64,000 nucleotides of DNA from Pontederia crassipes. Its lineage: Eukaryota; Streptophyta; Magnoliopsida; Commelinales; Pontederiaceae. Below are positions 47,437 through 57,226 of the stretch, in pieces; positions within the stretch are counted from its first letter, which is position 1, and each line of letters begins with the position of its first letter. A program made the position numbers and the translations under genes. A model generated the notes under the pieces. The model worked only from the letters and a program-made list of their open reading frames with translations. It was not told where the DNA came from and did not search any database. The stretch is taken from the NCBI GenBank assembly GCA_030549335.1, contig CM060188.1, positions 65,540,696-65,604,695 of the forward strand. The letters run 5' to 3'.

Positions 47437-47860
47437 GTGTTCATCAATCATGAAATGTTGGTTGGATGTTTAGAGAATAAGCGATTGGAGAGAGACGCCT
47501 TTCTGATCCTCAATCGCGAACTCGAATTGACATTTCACCATTGTAAATCAATTAGAGAGGGAAAGTCTTATTCATCAATTTCATTGTTACTCACATTGAC
47601 AATCATTTTTACGAATGATAGTGATAGTCTTTGACCTATGGACATGTAATAATCGATGGTTATTTTGTCGTTCCCTTTATCCAATGTGTCATATTCTTTT
47701 GCTTGTCATGATAGACACTATAATTGTTGAAATTCTACCCATAGTCCTTGTTATGCATAAATCTTGTCAAATATTTGAAGATTTCCTTGCAATTAGTTTT
47801 CCACTCATAACCTTGGTACTTATCTTTATGGGAACTTTGTATAAAATTAACTATGGGTAA
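47437..47860 (+). other. Two small open frames, retroelement filler likely
   Basis: Frames 47437-47634 and 47615-47860 overlap in different phases. The second (LPIVLVMHKSCQIFEDFLAI) loosely parallels the 22950-23075 stretch (LAAILYMQRSCQNF). I do not recognise a protein family. The repeat occurrence argues for a retroelement-derived region rather than a host gene. Confidence 0.25.
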
Positions 47861-49052
47861 CATGATCAAATGAAAGAATTAATTCTTTTATGGAATTTTA
47901 AATCTGCACATTAGAAAAATGTTATAGCCAAAAAATATAATAAATGCAGGATTATTGTGAAATGTCAAGAAAAAAAAAGTAATCGTAATATTGAATTCAC
48001 AAGGACATCACCTACAAAAGAAAAACAATGAAGGAAAGTTATGGCCACGATACATAAGACTATATGCGATTTTAACATGTATTAGGTTAACTGTTTATTT
48101 GTTAAGTTATACCACTAGAGATATTGTGTATTTATGATATCTTCAATGTTTCTTCAATGATATTGATCAAATACTTTGCAGACAAGCTCATCAATCAACT
48201 AATCATCAACACAAATTTGTGTCAGTGTCCATCTTTGGTCACCTAGATCAAAAACTTTTATTTTTCTTATATAAGTCTCTAAACTTCAATGACTGTTTGT
48301 AGTCTGGCTATTGTAACTATGACGACCAAGAATATGTTAAGTAAGATTCTTAAACCATCATATGTACCCTTTGGCTAGTCTTCAGATAGAAGTCCAATAA
48401 CTATAGATATCAAAGTGCAAATCTTGTAAAGCATCCCAAACAAACATCCAGAAGCTTCTTGGTGGTTTTTGACATACTTCTTGGCACAAAATTTTTTTTT
48501 TCTGCTTGTCATTATACCATCAACAAATGAAACAAAGATCTTCTTTGCTATTCCACCTAGTCCTCCATTGGTCTGCAAACCCTTATTAGTATATGTCCAC
48601 ATGCAATGTGTTGATGCAATAACCAGCTTTTCTCATCTCTTCTAGGATATGATATTTCGGTGTGCTAGCAGTTGCGTTTAAGCAAGAACCAAAAAGAGCA
48701 GAACACCAACAAAGAATAGCACATACAATTACCTTGTGTTCATTGATAATTAAAGATCATACCATTAATAAATTGCAGAGCAGCCTTCTGCACATAAAGA
48801 GCAAGTCAATCTATTCGAATATAAGAGAATTTGTATTGAGAAGAAAAAATATATTATAAATTATAGGAGTCAAGGAAAATGAACTTTGGAAATGAAAATT
48901 TCCTTTAGTGTTGGTGTTATAGGAAAAAAATCATTCAAGTGAAAAGAAAGTTGGAAGTGAGAATGACCAAATAAGAAGGAAGTATTCATTCTTACTCCCT
49001 AGAATATGTATCAAAATTTCAGGGACGAAATTTTTTTTAAGAAAGGGAGAAT

Positions 49053-49490
49053 TGTCACGGACGTGCTCTGCAACCATCATTTTAACATAACCATAATTTT
49101 AATTAGCATATTAAGTTAGTCTAGATGCTTATATAGTCATGTTTGTGTGTAGTAATTAACATTTGGATTAAAGCATGATGATAATTACATTATCGATAAA
49201 CGTTATAAAGAAATTATATAAGATTATTAGAAATAAACTTTACTATTTGTAAATATTATAATAAGCATGTTTAACTATGATTAACTAAGCTTAATTAGAG
49301 GTTTAACACTAATTTTTAATAAAATAATATGATTGGACCTTTATTTCAACCAATAGAGTTTCAAGCAGTTCAATGGGGCAGCTCACTAGCTGCTTAGAAA
49401 AAGATTTTTTCAACCCGCCATATGAGGTGTTAAAAATCTGAAAAAAATATAAATTAAAACATCTTACCCTCGGAGAGGGGAACAATTTGC
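49053..49490 (+). repeat. 3' LTR start, TGTCACGG family, copy 2
   Basis: GGGACGAAATTTTTTTTAAG and AAAGGGAGAAT (49022-49052) form the typical end of gypsy pol plus polypurine tract, followed by TGTCACGGACGTGCTC. The first 165 bases match 35651-35813. The LTR is cut at about 49490, where an Athila-like gag region begins. Confidence 0.75.
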
Positions 49491-49540
49491 AGAGGCAAAT
49501 ACCTCCAATGAGGAAGTAGATAGAGGAAGTAGAACCTCCA

Positions 49541-50932
49541 ATGAGGGATCTAGCCAAAAGGTCTTATAGAGGTACCACCCCGAGTATTGTGGGCCCGAGA
49601 ATTGCTGTGAATAATTTTGAACTGAAGTCTGGACTCATTCAGATGGTGCAACTGAATCAATTTAGAGGAGAACGCAATGAAGACCCTCTATATCATATCA
49701 ATCGTTTCCTGCAAATGTGTGCCACCATCAAGATGAATGGGGTTGAAGAAGATGCCATCAAGATGAAACTTTTTCCATTTTCTCTCAGGGATGAGGCACA
49801 AGACTGGTTGGACTCTCAATCTCCTGGAGCATTCAACACATGGGATGAGCTATTTCAAGCTTTTATGAAGAGATTCTTTCCTCCAGGAAAATTCATCAAA
49901 CTGAGGAATGAAATCACTTGTTTCAAGCAAAAACAAAATGAATCTCTAGGCAATGCATGGAAGAGATTCAAGAAATTACAGAGGCAGTGCCCACATCATG
50001 CAATACATGCTTGGCTCCTGATAGAGACCTTCCACAATGGTCTGTCTCCCAGTTTGAAATTTAACATTGATTCGGCAGCGGCAGGTGGTTCCATCATGAG
50101 CCTTCCGTACTCACAAGCTTGTAATTTGTTGGATCAGTTGGCTATGAATGATGAAGACTATGATGAAGAAGGACTATCAAGAGTAGCATCTGTTAGAGAC
50201 CACGAAGGATACAGAGAATTAAGTGCTAAGGTGGATTCTCTAGTGCAATTGGTGGCAAGTATGAATACATCACAACCTATTTGTAACAATTATGGAGGAC
50301 CTCACAATACCCTAGATTGCATGCATCATGAACAAGCCAATGTCGTGGCAAATACAATGGGAAACAATCCATATGCTACTACATATAATCCAGGATGGAG
50401 GAATCATCCCAATTTCTCTTGGGGAAATCAAACCGGGCCATCTCAGCAAGCAAGGCCACCACTTCCAGGCATTTCACCTCGGCCACACTATCAGACTCCA
50501 TACCAACCACCATATCAACAACCACCCCCACAATCTCAGGTGGAAAAGAAATCATCTTGGGAGCTTGCAATTGAAAAACTGGCAAATGCAACAAATGACA
50601 AATTTGAAAAGATTGAGAAAGGGATGGAGCAACTAATCACATCGAATAGGAACTTCGAGTATCAAGTGGGGCAAATAGCTAGCTCCATGAATTCCAGAGA
50701 AGAGGGTAGCCTTCTGAGCAAGACTCAGGTGAACCCTCGTGAGCATTGCAATGCAGTGGAATTGAGGAGTGGCAAAGCATTGGAGCCACTTTTGAAGAAA
50801 ACTATAGACAAAGGAAAGCAAGTTGTGGAGGACAACACTACAGAGCCACTAGAGCCTCCTTACAAGCCTCCACCACCATATGTGCCACCAATTCCATTAC
50901 CTCAAAGGCTCCAAAAATCCAAGATGGATTAA
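49541..50932 (+). CDS. Athila-like Gag protein
   Basis: 463 codons without a stop, the longest open frame in the window. Residues about 45-175 are the retrotransposon gag domain (NRFLQMCATIKMNGVEEDAI, then KLFPFSLRDEAQDWLDSQ, then FMKRFFPPGKFIKLRNEI). A zinc knuckle at about 246-260 reads C-N-N-Y-G-G-P-H-x4-C, so the second cysteine is tyrosine. A proline-rich stretch (about 300-335) and a coiled segment (KLANATNDKFEKIEKGMEQL) follow. An in-frame stop at 49517 sits just upstream of the chosen ATG; true Athila Gag is likely longer at the N-terminus. A frameshift and stops separate it from the protease. Confidence 0.85.
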   Translation: MRDLAKRSYRGTTPSIVGPRIAVNNFELKSGLIQMVQLNQFRGERNEDPLYHINRFLQMCATIKMNGVEEDAIKMKLFPFSLRDEAQDWLDSQSPGAFNTWDELFQAFMKRFFPPGKFIKLRNEITCFKQKQNESLGNAWKRFKKLQRQCPHHAIHAWLLIETFHNGLSPSLKFNIDSAAAGGSIMSLPYSQACNLLDQLAMNDEDYDEEGLSRVASVRDHEGYRELSAKVDSLVQLVASMNTSQPICNNYGGPHNTLDCMHHEQANVVANTMGNNPYATTYNPGWRNHPNFSWGNQTGPSQQARPPLPGISPRPHYQTPYQPPYQQPPPQSQVEKKSSWELAIEKLANATNDKFEKIEKGMEQLITSNRNFEYQVGQIASSMNSREEGSLLSKTQVNPREHCNAVELRSGKALEPLLKKTIDKGKQVVEDNTTEPLEPPYKPPPPYVPPIPLPQRLQKSKMD

Positions 50933-51015
50933 CAATTTGAAAAGTTCCTTTTGCAGATGCCATTGCTCAGATTCCTACATATGCAAAGTTTTTTAGGGAG
51001 ATTATGTAAAAGAAG

Positions 51016-51501
51016 ATGGCTCTTGAGAAATATGAAACCATTTCTTTGACAGAGGAGTGTAGTGCAGTGATACAAAGAAAGTTGCCACCAAAGCTGAGGG
51101 ACCCGGGTAACTTCTCAATTCCTTGTACTATTGGTCATCTGAACATTGACAAAGCTTTGTGTGATTTAGTTGCAAGCGTATCTCTGATGTCCCTTTCTAT
51201 TTACAAGAGATTAGGATTGAACGAATTGAAGCCTACTACTATCTCACTACAATTGGCTGACCGTTCAATTATCTATCCAATGGGAGTTGTAGAAAATGTA
51301 CTGCTGAAGGTGGATAAGTTCTTTATTCCAGTAGACTTCATTGTCTTGGACATAGAGGAGGATGGAGAAATACCCATAATCTTGGGAAGACCATTTTTGG
51401 CCACTGTTGGTGCCCTCATTGATGTCAAGAATGGAAAGTTGACCTTCACCATTGGGGACGAAAAAGCGGAGTTTGACCTTTCACAATCTCCCAAATTTTG
51501 A
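51016..51501 (+). pseudogene. Athila-like aspartic protease, active site altered
   Basis: 161 codons: EKYETISLTEECSAVIQRKL, then KLRDPGNFSIPCTIGHLNID, then ALCDLVASVSLM, then IILGRPFLATVGALIDVKNG and LTFTIGDEKAEFDL. The catalytic loop in this family is D-L-G-A. Here valine replaces the glycine, so the enzyme should be inactive. The linker just upstream (50938-51015) fits only with a frameshift and one stop at 51009. Confidence 0.85.
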
Positions 51502-51777
51502 ACTCTTACTAGTCAAGTTTTCTTTGTAGACTACATTGATGAGAAGGAGCAAAAAGTGTTGCAAGACATGCCACAGAAGAACACTTTCGAACGTCCATTG
51601 CTGAACTCAATTGAAGCCGGATGTAAAGAATTGCATAAATTGAGTGCCACATTAGGAGTTCACCCTAATCACGCTATGAGATTATTAAAGACAGACAAAA
51701 AACTGAAGCCGCACTTGTTGGTTAATGAATTTGAAAGGAGGAAACCACCAGAACTTCTTGATCCATCACCTGGATGA
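51502..51777 (+). CDS. Unknown C-terminal extension after the protease
   Basis: In the same frame as the protease after one TGA, 91 codons stay open: EKEQKVLQDMPQKN, then FERPLLNSIEAGCKELHKLS, then LGVHPNHAMRLLKTDKKLKP and FERRKPPELLDPSPG before a stop. An intact Athila pol would continue into RT here. I do not recognise this sequence. It is moderately charged with no membrane segment. It could be a remnant of a family-specific Gag-Pro product or new sequence at a deletion joint. Confidence 0.45.
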   Translation, partial: TLTSQVFFVDYIDEKEQKVLQDMPQKNTFERPLLNSIEAGCKELHKLSATLGVHPNHAMRLLKTDKKLKPHLLVNEFERRKPPELLDPSPG

Positions 51778-53274
51778 TCCTTCAATGTGTCGGGCCAACG
51801 ACGTTAAATAGAGGTGCTTCTTGGGAGGCAACCCAAGATTTTTCTCTTATCATTTTGTTCTTTGAATTGTGCTTTTGGTATAAATAGCCGCTCATCAACG
51901 CATGTATGCTCATTGTAGAATATCGACATGCTAGGAGGCGATTGGACCATGGTTTACAAGATTAATGACTAACACATTGAGCATAGTGATTGGTCGGCGT
52001 TCCCACCTCCACCACATGGCATGTGAGCTTTCTCTACCTCAATCCGAATTTTATGTTTTGACATGTTAGAAATATTGAGGACAATGTTTATTTCAGGTTT
52101 GGTGGAAAAGGAGGTTAACTAATGTTAACATGAGTCGGTGTGTTGTTATGACTGTCTACTGGTCGGTAGTGAATTTAATTATGTCGTTAAGTATTTGCTT
52201 TTGCATATGTCGGGTTAAACCAGTTGTCATGTATGAGCCCCTTATCTTTTAATCCATGTTGTTGGCATGTTTTGAATATGCATGAGTTAATGTATCTTAT
52301 CATATATATATTTGTTTGCATTTTCTCATATCGCCAAAGAATAGTGCATGTCATCAAGTATGAATTAAGAAACATTATATATTACAATGTTGATCCTCTA
52401 ATCCGCATGATTGATTTATTTTGAACATTCCTGAAGAAGAATATAAAAACATAAATGACTTTGACTTGGAACCAAAGCGAGTGACATGTAGTCTGACCTT
52501 GCACATAACTTCGTCTGGGATCTTACATTTGCACCCATTTATATGATGCTCAATTTTGACCTGCTACATTGTAGATATAATAAGTTATGTAGTTAATACA
52601 TGCTTCATAATTGTACTTCTCTTCTCGAGTAAGTTGGGGAATATTTTTTGTCTTTATTTAATAAAGGTCCCAAGTGCATCGCCCAATGAAAAAAAAAGAA
52701 GAAAAGGGTGAGAAAAATCGTAGGCAACTTCTCTTCTCTATAAATAACTACTCCTCTGTCCCCTCACTTGAAGAAAACATGAGTATGCCACTTATGGCAC
52801 CGCTAGCACCCAAGCCAAGTATTCTCGGAAGAAAAGCGAGGCTCGTGCCCAGTGAAAGTCTTCTTTTTAATTTTAGTACCCCAAATTACAAAAGAAAAGA
52901 AGTGACAAATATGGACTAAATGAAAAGAGGGTTAGTTGAACCCAAGGACAGGTAATTGTCCTCTATATGTGTAGATCAACTTTGAGTGTTAACGTAAGTT
53001 GGGGGTTAGTGCAAGGTCTTAAGAGGTAGTTATGTGAAAGGTCAGTCTGCAGGACGATCTTTTTTTGACGTCCATAGAGCACATGTTCAGTGGTTCCAAG
53101 TCAAGAGTTTAACAAGTCTTTAATGCGTAAATAATATTCAAGTAGAGAAGTATGAGGGTTAGGGAGATATAATGTTATCTATAATGTTGTCAGGAAAATC
53201 TGAAGATTTTTTTTGTTGACCCTAAGTTTCTAATTGTTGCTTGAGGACAAGCAAAGAAATAGGTTTGGGGGAGT
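51778..53274 (+). other. Non-coding tail of the Athila-like element with polypurine tract
   Basis: Begins with the GCTTCTTGGGAGGCAACCC signature, then AGGACAATGTTTATTTCAGG, and ends with AGGTTTGGGGGAGT just before the LTR. A few small frames (52674-52919, 52224-52424) are not supported. Long pol-to-LTR spacers like this are usual in Athila/Tat elements, where an env-like frame sometimes lies; none is recognisable here. Confidence 0.6.
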
Positions 53275-54594
53275 TGATAATCGTGAAGTTAGTCAATTAT
53301 TTTAATATAATTATTGTCAAGTTTGATGTGTTTTATATTATTTCATCTTTAATCATCAAAGATTTCGGAATCTACATTATTGTTTGATTTGTTTCAGGAA
53401 CCGTAAAAATTTGACAAAAGTTTGGCAAAAACACATGTATAGAGACTCAATACGGGCAGCCAGTATTAAAGCCTTCCAGTCAGTATTAAAGCCCTTCAGG
53501 TGATATTGAGCTCGCAGTGGAAAATACAGGCTGGCCGTATTTTTGCCATTTTGCCCATATTAAAGCCAGTCAGGTCATATTATTCGCGCACCAAAAAATA
53601 TGAGCAGGTCGTATGTAAGCCAGTTTGCCCGTATTAAAGCCCTTTAGACCGTATCGCGCTCCAGAATTAATATGGCTTGATCCAACGGATCGTAACGCTT
53701 CATCCTAGGCCGTATTGGACCTATTTTGGGGTATTTTGGGCCTTTTTTAACCTTAATTTAGGAGGGACTATAAAAGGGATTTGTGAGGACGAAAATAAGG
53801 GTCCAGACTTTGTTTTTTAGGAGATCAAGACGGTTGGGACGATCGTTTATTTCTCTCTGCATTTCTGTACCTTTCTTAGACTTAAATTCATTCTCTTTTT
53901 ATGAACTCTTATGTTTTAATGATGATTTCCTTCTCTATGCGTGGCTAAATTTTTTTTCTCGGGTTTGATGAAACTTAGGGTTGATCTTTAGGGAATATTT
54001 TTATTGGATCTTATGTGTTCTTTTTCTTTCATGTGCTTGATGAAATGCTTATATTAGATTGGCCACCTAGTTAAGCGACCAAAGATCTTCTTGATTACGA
54101 AAGCATTTCATCAAGATTAGTTCAATTGAATGACATGAAATGTATCGTTTCTTAGAAATAAGGAGAATCGTTTTACTTATGAATCTTGGCTTATAATGCA
54201 ATTAAAATAATTTAAATGACCACGAAAGTAGGCATTTATTATTTTAATTAGAATTGTGTTTGCCTGAAAAGGAGATGCATGACTTTTGAAGATTAAGTAG
54301 AATACTAATGATTTTATTATCTCTAAATTCCCTATGATCAATACCCTAGGTGGATTCAAAACTCGAGAACTTTTATTCTCATTTATTTCTCATAATCAAT
54401 TCTCGTCCTTTCTCATCGTTTTCTGCACTCATTTCGGAATTTCACTTTTATTTAGTTTTTATTATTATTTCAACTCTTTCTAACCATTTAGATATCAATT
54501 AGAATCATACAATTCTAATACTTGAACTCTTTCCTGTGGGACGATATTTTATATACTACGACATTAACTCCGTATACTTGCGGGAGAATTGTCA
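53275..54594 (+). repeat. 3' LTR of the Athila-like element
   Basis: Starts TGATAATCGTGAAGTTAG after the polypurine tract and ends GGGAGAATTGTCA (1320 bases). TATAAAAG lies at 53769-53776. U3 at 53445-53655 has several (C/T)(A/C)(G/T)TATTAAAGCC words. The end carries CTGTGGGACGATAT...TATACTTGCGGG (54535-54584). The right flank is gag of a different Athila-like element, so the LTR borders a nested insertion. Confidence 0.78.
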
Positions 54595-56317
54595 CCGACC
54601 ACATGTGCTTAGAGCTGACAATCTTGGATGAGAACTCAAAATCATCCGAGTTTCCCATATGGGAGAACAACTATGTTCGTCCACCGCAAAACCAAGCACA
54701 ACCTGGATAGGGACTGCAATCGTATCAACTCCTGAATAAACAACCCAACTCGACAATGCAACTACTTCCTCCTACTCAACAGTTGTCATTGCCAACTCTG
54801 CCAGAATCATCAGGGGTAGCTGCGCTAGAAAGAATGATGTAGAATATGCTCAAGAAGCAAGAAGTTCAAAATGATAATGTCAAACAGCTTTTTGAAAAAG
54901 TTGAAAGTCTAGTCGCCCACAACAAGATCCTAGAGAACCAGATCGCTCAATCTACAATCTACCTCTTGACCATAGGGTAGATTTTTGGGACAACCCGAAC
55001 CTAACCCTCGAGAGCATTGCCAAGCTATAGTACTGAGTAGTGAAACTCAATTGCTTGAAAGGAAAGCTCCTGAATCACCCATGAAAGTTGAATGACTGAC
55101 AGAGAGAGCAGAACCAATTTCCAAATGGAAAGAGGTAGCTGCCGACTCAAGCGTGAAGACCTCGAAAGCAGCTAACTCTATTGAGACTCAAACTCTTAAG
55201 AAAAAAGTTGACCTCCGATACTTTCCTTTCCCACAAAGGCTAGTCAATAGTGATCAGCAATTTTTGAAGTTCATGGAGGTCATGAAGAAGTTACAAATTA
55301 ACATCCCTCGAGGTAATTCAACAAATGTGACATATGCTCGATTTCTGATCCAGGAAGAGGAAAATTGACTCTCAAGAGACAGTTTCCCTCACGACAGAAG
55401 TTTCAATTCCATGTGAAATAGGGAACCTGAAGGTCAACTGAGCTCTATGTGATTTGGGAGCCAGTGTGAGAGTTTGATACCTCTTTCAATATGTCAGCAT
55501 CTGGCGACTGCAAATATGAAGTCGATCAATATGCTCCTCCAACTTGTTGACCACTCGATCAAACATCTGCAGGGAATTATTGAAGACATTCCTATTAGAG
55601 TGGGAAAGTTCTTTATACTTGCTGACATCGTGGTACTAGACATGGAGGAAGATACAAACACACCACTCATTTAGGAAGGCCATTCCTAGCTATAGCAGGA
55701 GCTATAATTGATGTCCGGAATGTGAAATTATCTTTCCAACTCGGTGAGGAAACCATCGAATTCAACCTAACCTAACCAATGAGACACCCAAGTCTGGCAG
55801 ACATGAATGAAGTTGAAAATATAGTGGATTCAACTATTAAAGAAGTGCTTAATCTCATGTTGATTGATGTCCCACTAAGGCATTGCTTGACTGAAGATAA
55901 AGAGCTAGCCATTGTTACTTCCAAAGAATGTAGAGAATTGTTAATGATACTCGAAGATAAGGGAGGTGTTGAAGAAAGCGAAAACTCCAAACTCCAGGAC
56001 AATGGGACGCACCTTAATCCCCCAACCGACGGATGCGAGATCAAAGCCTTGATAGACGTACCCGAGCTACACCCATCGAAGATATCGCAGGCAGAGATGA
56101 AACCACTTCCCTCTACACTTAGGTATGAATTTCTTGGACCGAACTCTACTTATCACGTTATTGTTAATTCTGTTCTCACTAAGAATCAAGCTGTCTCTAT
56201 TGAACATCTTGTGAAAACATAGAAAAGCCATAGGCTACACCATGGAAGACATAAAAGGCCTTAGCCCTGCTTTATGCATGCATAGGATTCCCTTAGAAGA
56301 AGATGTTGTTAAGCCTA
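54595..56317 (+). pseudogene. Second Athila-like element: gag end, protease, start of RT
   Basis: Gag tail at 54640-54960 (FEKVESLVAHNKILENQIAQ). The gag-protease linker is at 55153-55368 (LRYFPFPQRLVNSDQQFLKF). The protease has CDLGAS intact near 55448-55466, followed by a frame error; later blocks are at 55474-55770 (GKFFILADIVVLDMEED and GRPFLA-like). The RT entry region is at 55779-56317, with KPLPSTLRYEFLGPNSTYHV, then KAIGYTMEDIKGLSPALCMH and IPLEEDVVKP. It stops exactly at a CACTA insertion. The missing C-terminal half lies on the other strand at 63817-61000. Confidence 0.85.
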
Positions 56318-56773
56318 CACTATAAGAAAAGAGGTCTTTAACAACCAACTATTAACGTCGAGACAAAAAAATGGCCGTTACAAATAGTTAATAGTGACAA
56401 GAAAAAAATATGAACATTATTAAACACATTATTAGCGAAAAAAATTACTCATCTCAAAAAAGTAAATTTCGGTCGTTAAAAATGATTATTAATGACCATT
56501 AAATTTTGTCGTCAGTAATTATTTATAAATTAAGATCATGTAAGAGTGCAATTAATATTTTATTTGGCAGGAACTAAACATTTTCCTCCACTAATTTCCT
56601 AAAAAACACTAATTTTAAATAATAAATTAACTTATGTATTTAGTTAACTTAATTACATGCCATAAAATTCAATAGAAAGAAAAAATCATAATAAAATGTA
56701 ATACAATATCTCCCATAAAAAAAATGTTATAAGATTCAATAAACCCTAGACTTCTTCCTCCTCCTAATCTGCC

Positions 56774-57226
56774 ATGTCTTTGTCTGCTAACCATGAAGCT
56801 TCATCTATGCAAACCGTAAGCACCTCCACTTGTTTTGTCATGGCCATCCCCCCCCCCCCCAGTCTCCCTTCCTCGTCACCGCCGCTCCGCCCCCACCCAT
56901 GTGACATCAGCATCTGGATGGCATCGCCGGCATCTGGTCCCTTGCAGAAGCGCCCCCACCCCCCGAACACCAGTGTCCGCCCCCGTCCCCGCCGCGTGCA
57001 TGCTAATCCCCCTTCTCCTCTGCCTGCGGCGGACGCACCAGCGTCCTTCCCCTCCCCTCCACCCCGTGCGCGCGCCAGCCGTCCTCCCACCCGCCGCCAC
57101 CAGACAGCACCCCCCACAACCACCCCCCTCCCGGCCTGTGCGCTAGTCCCCCTTCTCCTCCACCGGCGGTGGACAGCCAGCCCCACCCCCTGCGCCAAGA
57201 TTTTTCTGATGGCGTCCTCAAGTTGA
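56774..57226 (+). other. GC-rich block with a proline-rich open frame
   Basis: 151 codons starting MSLSANHEASSMQTVSTSTC and then almost wholly Pro/Ala/Ser/Arg, with a run of 14 C at 56850-56863. Several other frames on both strands are open too, as composition alone predicts. A similar GC island sits near one end of the CACTA at 30460-35336, so this may be the first exon or leader of a CACTA gene. I do not call it a protein gene. Confidence 0.45.

Larger units (their letters stand above)
45289..49052. other. Unidentified retroelement interior, no intact gene
   Basis: Bounded on the right by a polypurine tract and 3' LTR start (49041-49053), so probably gypsy internal DNA. No gag or pol motif is recognisable on either strand. 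Minor open frames such as 48602-48375 on the minus strand are not recognised. It contains a recent 230-bp tandem duplication. Confidence 0.45.
49491..54594 (+). mobile_element. Athila-like gypsy lacking RT and integrase
   Basis: Gag (49541-50932), protease (51016-51501), a short extension to 51777, a non-coding tail with the GCTTCTTGGGAGGCAACCCA (51810-51829) and AGGACAATGTTTATTTCAGG (52078-52097) signatures usual after pol in Athila/Tat elements, polypurine tract (53261-53274), and 3' LTR (53275-54594). RT, RNase H and integrase are missing as a block. The 5' LTR is also missing. Non-autonomous and now 5'-truncated. Confidence 0.8.

Noticed and set aside
48375-48602. 75-codon minus-strand frame as a host gene
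   Set aside because: No recognisable family, in decayed retroelement DNA just upstream of a polypurine tract.
50328-50940. Additional frames overlapping gag in other phases (50328-50636, 50746-50940)
   Set aside because: They lie fully inside the gag reading frame, which has clear domains; they are shadow frames.
56764-57226. Proline-rich frame and its glycine/arginine-rich antisense frame as protein genes
   Set aside because: Low complexity, open in four or more frames, no domain. Kept only as a GC-rich block in a CACTA element.
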